DNA of 41,907 bases from contig CANOHT010000026.1 of assembly GCA_947565865.1 (NCBI GenBank), positions 1-41,907 on the forward strand. Reading direction: 5' to 3'. Shown piece after piece: positions 7,018-16,085 of this stretch. The stretch's first letter is position 1. Each line of letters starts with the position of its first letter. The notes beneath the pieces are model-generated. The model was given only the letters and a program-made list of their open reading frames with translations, made no database searches and was not told the origin of the DNA. Made by a program: the position numbers and the translations under genes. This stretch comes from an uncultured Clostridia bacterium (GTDB lineage: Bacteria > Bacillota > Clostridia > Christensenellales > Aristaeellaceae).

Positions 7018-8688
7018 ATGTTCAAACGGTATTGGACGGATTTACGGCGGGAGTTTCATGGCTATAACGGCCAACGGCTGATGAAGGACTTGCTGTCCGG
7101 CGTGACGGTGGCGGCGGTGGCGCTGCCCCTGGCACTGGCCTTTGGCGTATCCTCCGGCGCGACGCCGGCGGCGGGTCTGGTGACAGCCATCATCGGCGGC
7201 GCGCTCATTGGGCTGCTCAGCGGCGCGTCCTTCCAGATCAGCGGCCCCACGGGCGCTATGAGTGCTATCCTCATTGGCATTGTGGCCCGGTACGGACTGC
7301 AGGGCGTATTTGTGGCCAGCCTGGCGGCGGGCGTCATCATGCTGGCGGCGGGCCTTCTGCGCCTGGGCAAGCTGGTGAACCTGATACCCACCAGCGTGGT
7401 CATGGGCTTCACCAGCGGCATTGCGATCATCATTGCCCTGGGGCAGGTGGACAATTTCTTCGGCACGGTCAGCGTGGGTACTTCGGCCCTGGAAAAGCTG
7501 TGGAGCTATACCCGGGTGGGCTTCCACCCCAACGTGCAGGCGATGCTCATCGGCGCGGTGGTGGTGGCCTTCATGCTCCTATGGCCCAAGAAGCTCAATG
7601 AGCGTGTGCCCGGCTCTCTGCTGGCCATTATCCTGGCGACGGTGCTGACCGAGGTGCTGGGCTTTGACGGCCTGGCCAAGGTGGGAACGATTCCGCAGAG
7701 CCTGATGCTGGAGGACGCCCTTGACCTGGGCGGCGTCAATCTGACGATGCTGCTGGATCTGGCGGGGCCCATCGTTTCCATTGCCATGCTGGGGATGATC
7801 GAATCCCTGCTGTGCGGCGCGTCGGCCTCCCGTATGAAGGACGAGCCCTTTGACGCCAACCGTGAGCTGGTAGCTCAGGGCGCGGGCAACATGCTGCTGC
7901 CTTTCTTTGGCGGCGTTCCGGCTACGGCGGCCATCGCCCGTACCAGCGTGGCCATCAAGAGTGGCAGTCAAACCCGGCTTACGGGGCTGTTTCATTCGCT
8001 GTTCCTGCTTTTGTCCATGCTGCTGCTGGGTGGGGTGATGGCGCGGCTGCCCCTGTCCGCCCTGGCGGGGGTGCTGATGGTTACGGCCTGGCGGATGAAT
8101 GAGTGGCACGGCATCAAAACCATCTTTGGCCGGAAAATCTGGACGGGAGTGGCCCAGTTTCTGGTGACCATGCTTGCCACGGTGGTTTTCGATTTGACAA
8201 TCGCCATCGTTATCGGCATTGTAACGGCACTGGTGACCTTTGTCTGGCATGCGGCCCGCCTTCAGGTGGAGACGGAACCGGTGGATCAGGTGCGCCTGAC
8301 GCGGCTGAGCCGCATGGGCCGCAGCGTATCTCAGGAGGAAGCCGGGGCCCTGCTGATCACCTACATCAACGGCAGCCTGTTCTTTGCCAGTTGCGGGGAG
8401 CTGAAGCAGCGCATGGAGGCCATCGACCTGAACGGCTGCCGGCGGCTGATTATTTCTCTCCGCGGCGTGGGCGCGGCGGATATTTCCGGCGTACAGACGC
8501 TGATGGAGCAGTGCGCGGCCATTCAGAGCCAGGGCGTGGCGGTGTGCGTATGCGGCGCTCGCCCCAATGTGACGGCCTTCATGGAGAAGGTGGGCCTCGT
8601 TGATCAGCTGGGGGAGGCTGCGTTCTATCCCAATGTGTCCGAAGCGATTCTGGATGCGGCAGCGCGGCAGAGCGCCGTAATGGCATAA
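7018..8688 (+). CDS. SulP family anion transporter with STAS domain
   Basis: SulP (SLC26-like) proteins carry sulfate, bicarbonate or related anions across the cytoplasmic membrane. The 556-residue product has a soluble N-terminus of about 25 residues, then some 12-14 hydrophobic segments from about 26 to 415. The SulP signature region is visible as VAAVALPLALAFGVSSG and, shortly after, FQISGPTGAMSAIL. FGGVPATAAIARTSV in the core is also conserved. A cytosolic STAS domain (about 440-540) follows, with RLIISLRGVGAADISGVQTL. The substrate cannot be read from sequence. ATG 7018 follows GGGAGCAGGG. Confidence 0.93.
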   Translation: MFKRYWTDLRREFHGYNGQRLMKDLLSGVTVAAVALPLALAFGVSSGATPAAGLVTAIIGGALIGLLSGASFQISGPTGAMSAILIGIVARYGLQGVFVASLAAGVIMLAAGLLRLGKLVNLIPTSVVMGFTSGIAIIIALGQVDNFFGTVSVGTSALEKLWSYTRVGFHPNVQAMLIGAVVVAFMLLWPKKLNERVPGSLLAIILATVLTEVLGFDGLAKVGTIPQSLMLEDALDLGGVNLTMLLDLAGPIVSIAMLGMIESLLCGASASRMKDEPFDANRELVAQGAGNMLLPFFGGVPATAAIARTSVAIKSGSQTRLTGLFHSLFLLLSMLLLGGVMARLPLSALAGVLMVTAWRMNEWHGIKTIFGRKIWTGVAQFLVTMLATVVFDLTIAIVIGIVTALVTFVWHAARLQVETEPVDQVRLTRLSRMGRSVSQEEAGALLITYINGSLFFASCGELKQRMEAIDLNGCRRLIISLRGVGAADISGVQTLMEQCAAIQSQGVAVCVCGARPNVTAFMEKVGLVDQLGEAAFYPNVSEAILDAAARQSAVMA

Positions 8689-8690
8689 CG

Positions 8691-8737
8691 AAAAGGGCTG
8701 TGGAAGAGCTTGCGGCGCTCTTTCACAGCCCCCTTTG
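8691..8737 (+). terminator. Hairpin terminator after sulP
   Basis: GGGCTGTGGAAGAGC pairs with GCTCTTTCACAGCCC around a short loop, followed by CCTTTGC. The stem is strong but the T-tract short. Confidence 0.6.
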
Positions 8738-8766
8738 CATGGGTCGGACTTTTCTGTGTTTTCCCC

Positions 8767-8795
8767 TCGACAAATCCGGCGCTTTCCATTACAAT
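8767..8795 (+). promoter_or_regulatory. Promoter of the phosphoglycerate mutase gene
   Basis: TCGACA (8767-8772), 17 bases, TACAAT (8790-8795), 41 bases before the start codon. Confidence 0.6.
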
Positions 8796-8835
8796 GAAGT
8801 CATGCTGCGATTTTTGAAAAAGGTGGAGAGAGCGT

Positions 8836-10059
8836 ATGAAGTACGTCCTGGTCATTGGCGATGGCATGAGCGATGATTCCATCGAAGCCCTGGGGGGCAA
8901 AACGCCCCTGGAAGCCTTGACGCTTCCTAACTTTGGCGTTCTGGCTGGGAGCGAGACGGGCACCTGCCGCACCGTGCCCGAGGGCGTCCCGGCGGGGAGC
9001 GATACGGCCATCCTCAATATTTTCGGCTATGATCCCCGGCTGTGCTACACGGGCCGCAGCGTACTGGAGGCGGCGGGGGTCGGCGTGACCCTCCGGCCGG
9101 GAGAGGTTTCCATGCGGGTGAACCTTTGCGCCGTGGAGGAGATCGGTGGGCAGCTGGTCATCCACAGCCATAACGGCAGCGGCATCGAGGGCGACGAGGC
9201 CGAAACCCTCATGCGGGATCTGCTGGCGGACGAGCGCTTTGCCGCCGTCGCGGAAAGGGCCGGACTGACCATCCATGTGAGCCGAACCTTCCGGCATATC
9301 GGCGTCTTCGCGGGCCCTGTGCCGGAGGACGCGGTTTTCCACACCACGGAGCCGCACAATGTGCTGGAGCAGCCTGTGGCGCGCCATTTTCCCACCGGGG
9401 CCATGGCGGAGGAGATTACCGCGCTGATGCGGGTCAGCTATGAGGTGCTGCGTTCGCATCCTGTGAATCAGGCTCGGGAGGCGCGAGGGTTGCTTCCTGC
9501 CAATATGATCTGGCCCTGGGGCGCGGGGCGCGCCATGCTCCTGCCGGACTTCACGAAGAAATACGGCCGCCGGGGTACGGTGATTTCCGCGGTGCCGCTG
9601 GTGTGGGGCATCGCGGAGCTGGCGGGGCTGAAGCATCCGCTGGTGGAGGGCGCCACCGGCGAGCTGGATACGAATTACACGGGCAAGGTCGAGGCCGCCC
9701 TGGCTGCCCTGAAGGCGGGGGATGACTTCGCCGCCATCCATGTGGAGGCCCCGGACGAGATGACCCACGCGGGCGATCTGCCGGCCAAGTTGGAGGCCAT
9801 CCGCCGCCTGGATGCCCAGGTGATCGCCCCCCTGCTGGAACGTCTGCCCGCTTTGGGGGACTTCCGCATCCTGCTGCTGTCCGACCATAAAACGCTGATG
9901 GCGACCCGTACCCATGACGGCAAGCCCGTGCCCTACGCCATCTATGATTCCCGCTGTCCCGGGCGGCCCTCCCGGCTGGATGAGGCCACGGCGGCACGGG
10001 GCCGCTGGATGCCCGAGGGCTGCGCCATCATGGGCCGATTGCTGGAAGCGAACGCCTGA
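8836..10059 (+). CDS. apgM: Cofactor-independent phosphoglycerate mutase, archaeal (ApgM) type
   Basis: The 407-residue product belongs to the alkaline-phosphatase superfamily and should interconvert 3- and 2-phosphoglycerate without 2,3-bisphosphoglycerate. It starts MKYVLVIGDGMSD, giving a metal-binding Asp at 9, and has GVPAGSDTAILN with the likely nucleophile Ser55. The C-terminal metal residues lie in EAPDEMTHAGD and LLSDHKT. Length fits ApgM (about 400) rather than bacterial GpmI (about 510). The same family has been annotated as a proposed homoserine kinase, so glycolytic function is likely but not certain. GGAGAG precedes the ATG. It converges with the bofC-like gene, with only 6 bases between stop codons. 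Confidence 0.88.
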   Translation: MKYVLVIGDGMSDDSIEALGGKTPLEALTLPNFGVLAGSETGTCRTVPEGVPAGSDTAILNIFGYDPRLCYTGRSVLEAAGVGVTLRPGEVSMRVNLCAVEEIGGQLVIHSHNGSGIEGDEAETLMRDLLADERFAAVAERAGLTIHVSRTFRHIGVFAGPVPEDAVFHTTEPHNVLEQPVARHFPTGAMAEEITALMRVSYEVLRSHPVNQAREARGLLPANMIWPWGAGRAMLLPDFTKKYGRRGTVISAVPLVWGIAELAGLKHPLVEGATGELDTNYTGKVEAALAALKAGDDFAAIHVEAPDEMTHAGDLPAKLEAIRRLDAQVIAPLLERLPALGDFRILLLSDHKTLMATRTHDGKPVPYAIYDSRCPGRPSRLDEATAARGRWMPEGCAIMGRLLEANA

Positions 10060-10065
10060 CCCCGC

Positions 10066-10659
10066 TCAGCTTTCGGCGGATTCCAGCCAGGCGTCCAGCT
10101 CCTCCTGGGTGGAGAAGCCCTTGCCGGGGCGAAGCTCCTCTTGAATGGCGTCGGGCAATTCGCTCAGGGGCAGATTCAGCTCGGAGACCAGCCCCAGGGC
10201 GTCGCCATACTTGTTCTGGAAGACGCACAGCATGCCGCTGTCATCCGGCATTAGCACCAGGTGCTCGGGACAGTACATGGGCAGCGCCTGCTCCATGGAC
10301 ACCTCGCCGGGGGCGAAGGAGGTGACCTGCCACAGATCGTAGGCGGCCTCCAGGTCGGCGCGGCCCTTGCCTGCCAGCTCGGGCGGAAGGCTTTGCCGCC
10401 GGGTCAGTTCGTGTCCGCAGGGCGTGAAGGTCATGTGCTGAATCAGCTGACAGTCCGCGCTGAGCAGGGCGGCGGCGTCCGCGCCAACCTGGGCGGCGGA
10501 GGGATCGGACACGTCCGGCGCGGAAGCGGTGCGGGGCGTCAGGCCCACGATCAGGAGCGCCGCCATGCACAATAGCGTCAGGCTGCCAAGAAGCAGCTGA
10601 CGGCGGTCGATCAGGGCGCGTACCTGGTTTTTATCGGGCTGCTTGTCCCATTGTCTCAT
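10066..10659 (-). CDS. Membrane-anchored BofC-like protein
   Basis: The 197-residue product has a basic cytosolic N-terminus, one transmembrane helix (about 22-42) and an extracytoplasmic domain. The final 60 residues (LVLMPDDSGMLCVFQNKYGD, later LSELPDAIQEELRPG and STQEELDAWLES) resemble the BofC C-terminal domain. In Bacillus, BofC acts in the intermembrane space during pro-sigma-K control, but the fold is also common in clostridial proteins with no known role. The start at 10659 follows GGGAGGAG; the longer frame (to 10818) overlaps the divergent HAD gene and is not used. Confidence 0.68.
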   Translation of the reverse strand: MRQWDKQPDKNQVRALIDRRQLLLGSLTLLCMAALLIVGLTPRTASAPDVSDPSAAQVGADAAALLSADCQLIQHMTFTPCGHELTRRQSLPPELAGKGRADLEAAYDLWQVTSFAPGEVSMEQALPMYCPEHLVLMPDDSGMLCVFQNKYGDALGLVSELNLPLSELPDAIQEELRPGKGFSTQEELDAWLESAES

Positions 10660-10744
10660 ACGAAACTCCTCCCATGCGTGGCAGATGATACCTTCATGAT
10701 GCCCGGGAGACGCTGCGATCATACCTGAAAGAGGGATTTTTTTC

Positions 10745-11395
10745 ATGAGCATTCGCGCTGCGATATTTGATCTGGACGGTACCTTGGCCGATACCCTGAA
10801 CGACATTGCCGGGGCCATGAACCGTTCCCTGCGGCTTCACGGCCTGCCGGAGCATCCTGTGGCGGATTACCGCTATATGGTGGGCAACGGCATAAAAACC
10901 CTGGCTGTGCGGGCGGTGGGGGAGCGGCGTGAGCTTGCGCAGGCTGTTCAGGCGGAGTATCAGCGGTATTACAGTGCCCACGCGCTGGATACGGCGGCGC
11001 CCTATCCGGGCATTGCGGAATTGCTGAGAGCGCTGGTGAGGGCGGATATCGCTGTGTGCGTGCTGTCCAACAAGCCGCACCCGGATACCTGCGCTGTGAT
11101 CCGGCACTTTTTCCCGAATGTTCCTTTTGCGGTGGTTCGCGGGCAGCTGCCCGAGGTGCCGGTGAAGCCCGATCCCACGGGCGCGCAGCTGATTGCCCGG
11201 GAGCTGGGTCTTGCGCCCGAGGCGTGCGTCTACCTGGGAGATACCGGCGTGGACATGGGTACGGCTGTGGCGGCGGGGATGTACCCGGTGGGGGTGACCT
11301 GGGGCTTTCGGACGCCGGAGGAGCTGACCCGCAGCGGTGCGGCGCGTCTGATTGCGCATCCCATGGAATTGATGGATTTTGTAACACTTCTGTAA
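10745..11395 (+). CDS. HAD-superfamily hydrolase, phosphoglycolate-phosphatase-like
   Basis: All four HAD motifs are present in the 216-residue product. Motif I is FDLDGTLADT (nucleophile D9, acid D11), motif II is VLSNKPH, motif III is VKPDP, and motif IV is YLGDTGVDMGTA. A helical cap between motifs I and II places it in the Gph/PGP group, which removes phosphate from 2-phosphoglycolate or similar small molecules. The substrate is not certain. AGAGGGA precedes the ATG. The gene is divergent from the bofC-like gene and ends 72 bases before the next start. Confidence 0.88.
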   Translation: MSIRAAIFDLDGTLADTLNDIAGAMNRSLRLHGLPEHPVADYRYMVGNGIKTLAVRAVGERRELAQAVQAEYQRYYSAHALDTAAPYPGIAELLRALVRADIAVCVLSNKPHPDTCAVIRHFFPNVPFAVVRGQLPEVPVKPDPTGAQLIARELGLAPEACVYLGDTGVDMGTAVAAGMYPVGVTWGFRTPEELTRSGAARLIAHPMELMDFVTLL

Positions 11396-11401
11396 TAAGT
11401 C

Positions 11402-11430
11402 TTTACTTTTTTGAAAAACTCTGCTATACT
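11402..11430 (+). promoter_or_regulatory. Promoter of the peptidoglycan-binding protein gene
   Basis: TTTACT (11402-11407), 17 bases, TATACT (11425-11430), 36 bases before the start codon. Confidence 0.65.
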
Positions 11431-11466
11431 AATGCCGTTGAATGGAAATCAAAGGAGGTAGGTGGC

Positions 11467-13341
11467 ATGAACCTGCGGAAAGTGGGGCGTTCATTGGCGG
11501 CGGTGCTGCTCATCGTCACTCTGACCGGCACGGCAATGGCCGAGTCCTACACAACGCTTCGTTATAAGGATCAGGGCGAGAGCGTCCGGCAAATGCAGAC
11601 GGCGCTGAACGCCCTGGGATATTCCACCAACGGTGTGGACGGCAAGTTTGGCTCCGGGACAGAAAACGCGGTGCGGCTGTTTCAGCGGCGCAACGGTCTG
11701 AAGGAGGACGGCAAGGCGGGCAATGCTACGCTGACCCTGCTTTACCAGTTGGCCGGGACAGGCTCATCGGGGGATACGTCCACCCCGCCTTCCGGTTCGG
11801 GCGGCGCTTCGGCTTCCGGCCTTTTCGGCGGCAATTATGGTACGCTGGAATACGGCTCCCGCGGCACCCGAGTCACCACGCTGCAGAAGGCCCTGAATCA
11901 GATCGGGCACAGCGTGGGCACGGTGGACGGCAAGTTCGGCGCGGGTACCCAGCGGGCGGTGGTGGCCTTCCAGCAGGCCCAGGGTCTGGAGGCGGACGGC
12001 AAGGCTGGCCGCGCAACCCTGACTCGCCTGGAGGCCGTCGTCAGCGGTTCCGCTGGCACAACGCCGCCCAGCACACCCCCCGCGACGCCTCCGGCCGAGG
12101 GCTCGACCACCGTCATACCCACCCGTACCCTGCGCAAGGGCTACACGGGCGACGACGTTAGAAGCGTGCAGACCAAGCTGAAGGAGCTGGGCTACTATAC
12201 AGGCACGGTAGATGGCAAATACGGCAGCAGCACCATGGAGGCTGTGCGGGCCTTCCAGAGCCGGAACGGTCTGAGCGTGGATGGCCTGACTGGCAGCTTG
12301 ACCAGCAAGGCGCTGTTTTCGGGCGGTGCGACCAGCGCTGGCGACGCCACCACGCCCGATACGCCGCCGTCTTCAGGCGGCACGGGAGGCTACGTCATTC
12401 CCAAGCGCACCCTGCGCAGCCAGTATGAGGGCGAGGATGTACGCACGGTTCAGACCAGGCTGAAGGAGCTGGGCTATTATACCGGCACGACGGACGGCAA
12501 GTACGGCAGCGGCACCATGGCGGCGGTTCGCGCCTTCCAGGCCAAGCACGGTCTGGATGCGGACGGCCTGGCCGGTACGCGCACCTACGCGATTCTGTTC
12601 AGCGTCAACGCTCAGCCGGCCAACAGCGCGACAACGGTGTACACCACCCTGCGAAAGGGCAGCACCGGCGATCAGGTAACGCAGCTGCAGCTTGCCCTGA
12701 GCAACCTGAAATACACCGTGAAGGTCAACGGCACCTACGATGAAACCACTGTGGCGGCGGTGACGGCCTTCCAGCTGCGCAACGGTCTGACGGCTGACGG
12801 CGTGGCGGGCGAGCAGACTCAGAAGAAGCTGTACGGCGGCAACTGCGTCACGGGGGACACGGCGATTTCCACGCCCTCGGCGTCGGGCAAGGCGCCGGAC
12901 GGCTCCGCCGTCAAACTGATGCACTGGTTCAATGAGGTCAAGCCGCTGCTGCGCGGCCAGAGAAGCATGGAGGTCTACGACCCCGCTACGGGCATCAGCT
13001 TCACGCTGTACCTGATGTCCTTGGGCCGCCACGCGGATGTGGAGCCCCTCACCGCCAACGATACGGCCAAGATGATGGAAGCCTTTGGCGGCAAGGAAAT
13101 GTGGGAGCCTCCGAAGTTCGTCTACTGCAAAATGCCCACCGGCGAATGGTGCGCGGCCACCATGCACAACGTGGCCCACGGCAGCCAGACCATCAAGGAT
13201 AACAACTTCAACGGCCAGAACTGCGTTCACTTCCTGCGCGACATGGATGAATGCTCGCAGAATGATCCCAAGTATGGCGTAACGCACCAAAAGGCGCTAC
13301 GGAAGGCCTGGAAGAACCTGACGGGTCAGGATATTCCGTAA
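11467..13341 (+). CDS. Secreted protein with five peptidoglycan-binding repeats
   Basis: The 624-residue product has a signal peptide ending at TAMA|ES (about residue 25). Five PG_binding_1 repeats follow at roughly 30-95, 122-185, 220-283, 316-378 and 394-458. Each contains a V-x-x-(L/V)-Q core, GYYTGTVDGKYGSST-like centre and FQ-x-x-x-GL-x-x-DG. Ser/Thr/Pro/Gly linkers separate them. The last 145 residues form a separate domain with RHADVEPL, HNVAHGSQT and FNGQNCVHFL; similar domains occur in other clostridial wall proteins but I know no function. The start follows AAAGGAGGTAGGTGGC; the longer frame to 11056 overlaps the HAD gene and is rejected. Confidence 0.88.
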   Translation: MNLRKVGRSLAAVLLIVTLTGTAMAESYTTLRYKDQGESVRQMQTALNALGYSTNGVDGKFGSGTENAVRLFQRRNGLKEDGKAGNATLTLLYQLAGTGSSGDTSTPPSGSGGASASGLFGGNYGTLEYGSRGTRVTTLQKALNQIGHSVGTVDGKFGAGTQRAVVAFQQAQGLEADGKAGRATLTRLEAVVSGSAGTTPPSTPPATPPAEGSTTVIPTRTLRKGYTGDDVRSVQTKLKELGYYTGTVDGKYGSSTMEAVRAFQSRNGLSVDGLTGSLTSKALFSGGATSAGDATTPDTPPSSGGTGGYVIPKRTLRSQYEGEDVRTVQTRLKELGYYTGTTDGKYGSGTMAAVRAFQAKHGLDADGLAGTRTYAILFSVNAQPANSATTVYTTLRKGSTGDQVTQLQLALSNLKYTVKVNGTYDETTVAAVTAFQLRNGLTADGVAGEQTQKKLYGGNCVTGDTAISTPSASGKAPDGSAVKLMHWFNEVKPLLRGQRSMEVYDPATGISFTLYLMSLGRHADVEPLTANDTAKMMEAFGGKEMWEPPKFVYCKMPTGEWCAATMHNVAHGSQTIKDNNFNGQNCVHFLRDMDECSQNDPKYGVTHQKALRKAWKNLTGQDIP

Positions 13342-13385
13342 GCAAACGCGCGGCAGCGTTCAGCGGCGCAAGCGCAAAAATAGCA

Positions 13386-13428
13386 GGCTCCCGACGCGAT
13401 AAGACAGCGCGTCGGGAGCCTTGGTTTT
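13386..13428. terminator. Strong hairpin terminator
   Basis: GGCTCCCGACGCG pairs with CGCGTCGGGAGCC (13408-13420) and is followed by TTGGTTTT. It may act in both directions, between the wall protein and the convergent fucosidase gene. The 180 bases from 13429 to 13610 show no credible gene. Confidence 0.75.
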
Positions 13429-13610
13429 CCGGTACGTGCACGAGTGCCGCGACCCCTTCGGCCGAGTGACAAAACTGACGACATGTGCGTCTGTTTTTGC
13501 ATTGGGGGGATTAAGGGCTTCCTGGCGGGCAACGTGGCTTCGCGGCGGCCAGGGACGGCCTTCAAACGTGATGAGGCGGTGCGGACACGTTAGCATCTCC
13601 TCGCTTGGCT

Positions 13611-14924
13611 TTATCCCTGAAGGAATATTTCGATAACCGGAACGATCACGTCCGGCTTGACAGGCGGCAGTTCCAGCACCAGCAGGTCGCTGGCCTGGGT
13701 AGCGCCAAGAGAGAAATGCGCTACACGTCCCTCGGTCATACGGATTTCGCTTCCGTCATGGAGAAACTGTGCATACGCTGCCTTGCCCGCGAGGCCGTGC
13801 AGCTCCACGAAAGCATAGGGATAAGCAAACAGGTGCAGGTACAGCCGTTTGCCGTCCTGGCTTTGCGTCAGGCGGCAGTCATCCGGGGCCGTGAATTCCG
13901 GCTCGGCCATGGTGCAGCCGTGTATGGAGCGCGCATGGCAGCGCATCCACTGGGCATACGCCTCCAAAGAGGTACAGGCACGGTGATCCAGGTATCCGCG
14001 GGCGGTAGGGCCCACGTTCATCAGCAGGTTGCCTCCCAGGGAGACCGTCTCCACCAGCATGCGGATAAGCATCTCCGGCGATTTCCAGGTCTGCTCATCC
14101 CGGGCATAGCCCCAGGAGCCGGAGAAGGTCTGACAGGCCTCCCAGGTGACCAGCTCGCCCGTCTGAGGATGACGTATCCAGCGCTTGGGCTGATACTGCT
14201 CGGGCGTCCATATGTCCTGGTCGATTTCCGCGCGGTTGTCGATGATGATGCCGGGCATCAGCCGCCGAGCAAGGGCGATGAGCTTTTCCGATTCCCAGTC
14301 ATCCTTGCCCTTGCCCCTGGTGAAGCCCGCATCGGGGGGCGAATCCGAATAGGAGTAATCGAACCAAAGAATGTCGATTGGGCCATAGTTGGTCAGAAGC
14401 TCCGTGACCTGGTTGCGCATGTACTGTGCGTAACGGCGCATGTCCCGTCCCTCGTTGAGGGCATGGGCGTTGTCATCCCGGCGGCGCGGGTGGAGCATGT
14501 CCACCGTGAAATCCGGGTGATGCCAGTCGATAAGGGAGTAATAAAGGCCCACCTTCAGCCCCTCAGCCCGGAAGGCGTCCACATATTCGCGGATGAGGTC
14601 GCGGCTGGCGGGCGTATTGGTGCATTTGTAATCGGTATATTGGGTATCGAACATGCAGAAGCCTTCGTGGTGCTTCGCCGTCATGACGGCATAGCGCATC
14701 CCGGCGGCCTTGGCCATCCGCGCCCATTCCCGGGGATCGTAAAGATCGGGATCAAAGTGCCGAAAATAGCGGTCGTACTTTTCCTCGGGGATAAATTCGG
14801 TCGCCTTCACCCATTCGCCCCGGGCGGGCAAGGCATAAAGCCCCCAATGGATGAACATGCCGAATCGGTCGTGGGTAAACCACGCGGTATCCCCGGGCGT
14901 CCTTCTTGTGATATAGCTGGACAT
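13611..14924 (-). CDS. Alpha-L-fucosidase, glycoside hydrolase family 29
   Basis: The 437-residue product shows the GH29 (beta/alpha)8 barrel hallmarks. Near the N-terminus is RFGMFIHWGLYALPARGEW, then AKHHEGFCMF (H85, H86), VGLYYSLIDWHHPDF, and DILWFDY, whose D189 matches the family nucleophile. The C-terminal part after about 350 looks like the usual beta-sandwich. It would cleave terminal L-fucose from glycans. No signal peptide is visible, so the enzyme should be cytoplasmic and act on imported oligosaccharides; no fucose transporter is nearby. AGGAGGTTCCTC precedes the ATG. The acid/base residue could not be placed by eye. Confidence 0.92.
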   Translation of the reverse strand: MSSYITRRTPGDTAWFTHDRFGMFIHWGLYALPARGEWVKATEFIPEEKYDRYFRHFDPDLYDPREWARMAKAAGMRYAVMTAKHHEGFCMFDTQYTDYKCTNTPASRDLIREYVDAFRAEGLKVGLYYSLIDWHHPDFTVDMLHPRRRDDNAHALNEGRDMRRYAQYMRNQVTELLTNYGPIDILWFDYSYSDSPPDAGFTRGKGKDDWESEKLIALARRLMPGIIIDNRAEIDQDIWTPEQYQPKRWIRHPQTGELVTWEACQTFSGSWGYARDEQTWKSPEMLIRMLVETVSLGGNLLMNVGPTARGYLDHRACTSLEAYAQWMRCHARSIHGCTMAEPEFTAPDDCRLTQSQDGKRLYLHLFAYPYAFVELHGLAGKAAYAQFLHDGSEIRMTEGRVAHFSLGATQASDLLVLELPPVKPDVIVPVIEIFLQG

Positions 14925-15003
14925 GAGGAACCTCCTATGCGTCGGTCATTGCGCTGACCCTATGACCATGATAGCACAGCTGAGAAGGCGTGTAAACGGG
15001 GGC

Positions 15004-15040
15004 AAAAGAAAAAGTCAGCACACGATCAGTGTACTGACTT
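15004..15040 (-). terminator. Terminator of the GGGtGRT operon
   Basis: On the minus strand AAGTCAGTACAC, short loop and GTGTGCTGACTT are followed by TTTCTTTTG. Confidence 0.85.
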
Positions 15041-15053
15041 GAGATAAGGCGGC

Positions 15054-16070
15054 TTACTTGCTGGCTTCCTCAACGGCCACGGCGACGGCCACGGTCGCGC
15101 CGACCATGGGGTTGTTGCCCATGCCGATCAGGCCCATCATTTCCACATGCGCGGGAACGGAGGAGCTGCCGGCGAACTGCGCGTCGGAGTGCATACGGCC
15201 CATGGTGTCGGTCATGCCGTAGGAGGCGGGGCCGGCGGCCATGTTGTCGGGATGCAGGGTGCGGCCGGTGCCGCCGCCGGAGGCCACGGAGAAGTACTGC
15301 TTTCCGGCTTCCCAGCATTCCTTCTTGTAGGTGCCGGCCACGGGGTGCTGGAAGCGGGTGGGGTTGGTGGAGTTGCCGGTGATGGAAACGCCCACGCCCT
15401 CATGCCACATGATGGCCACGCCCTCGCGGACATCGTCAGCGCCGTAGCACTTCACCTTGGCGCGCTCGCCGGAGGAATAAGCGGTTTCGGCCACGACGGT
15501 CAGCGCGTGGTCTTCCTTGACATCGGCAGACAGGTAATCGTACTTGGTCTGCACATAGGTGAAGCCGTTGATGCGGCTGATAATCATGGCGGCGTCCTTG
15601 CCCAGGCCATTCAGGATGACGCGCAGGGGCGTCTTGCGAACCTTGTTGGCGTTGCGGGCGATACCGATGGCGCCTTCGGCGGCGGCGAAGGACTCGTGGC
15701 CAGCCAGGAAGGCGAAGCACTCGGTCTTCTCGTCCAGCAGCATGGCGCCCAGGTTGCCGTGACCCAGGCCGACCTGACGCTGGTCAGCGACGGAGCCAGG
15801 GATGCAGAAGGCCTGCAGGCCTTCGCCGATGCACTTGGCGGCCTCGGCGGCGGTGGTCACGCCCTTCTTCAGCGCGATGGCGGCGCCCAGCTCGTAGGCC
15901 CACTTCGCGTTCTCAAAGCAGATGGGCTGAATGCCCTCGACGATCTTATAGGCGTCCACGCCCTTGCTGTTGTTATAGGCCTTCAGCTCATCAAAATCCT
16001 TGAAGCCGTACTTGTCCAGAACCGGCTGAAGCTGAGGCATACGACCTTCGTAGTTCTCAAACAAAGCCAT
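15054..16070 (-). CDS. GGGtGRT protein
   Basis: The 338-residue product contains the family-naming GGGTGRT motif in SVASGGGTGRTLHPDN, plus GHGNLGAMLLD and AFLAGHESFAAAEGAIGIARN. This family is found in anaerobes and is nearly always beside an Fe-S scaffold gene, as here; its biochemical role is not known to me. The frame opens with a GTG at 16079, but that codon overlaps the AGGAGG site. The ATG at 16070, 8 bases after AGGAGG, is therefore the start. It lies 15 bases downstream of the scaffold gene in one operon, closed by the terminator at 15004-15040. Confidence 0.93.
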   Translation of the reverse strand: MALFENYEGRMPQLQPVLDKYGFKDFDELKAYNNSKGVDAYKIVEGIQPICFENAKWAYELGAAIALKKGVTTAAEAAKCIGEGLQAFCIPGSVADQRQVGLGHGNLGAMLLDEKTECFAFLAGHESFAAAEGAIGIARNANKVRKTPLRVILNGLGKDAAMIISRINGFTYVQTKYDYLSADVKEDHALTVVAETAYSSGERAKVKCYGADDVREGVAIMWHEGVGVSITGNSTNPTRFQHPVAGTYKKECWEAGKQYFSVASGGGTGRTLHPDNMAAGPASYGMTDTMGRMHSDAQFAGSSSVPAHVEMMGLIGMGNNPMVGATVAVAVAVEEASK

Positions 16071-16085
16071 TTTGTACACCTCCTA

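Noticed and set aside
11056..11466. N-terminal extension of the peptidoglycan-binding protein
   Set aside because: It overlaps the HAD phosphatase in another frame; a promoter, ribosome site and signal peptide define the start at 11467.
13421..13610. Possible small gene or pseudogene between the wall protein and fucosidase
   Set aside because: Short frames only, no ribosome site, no family match.
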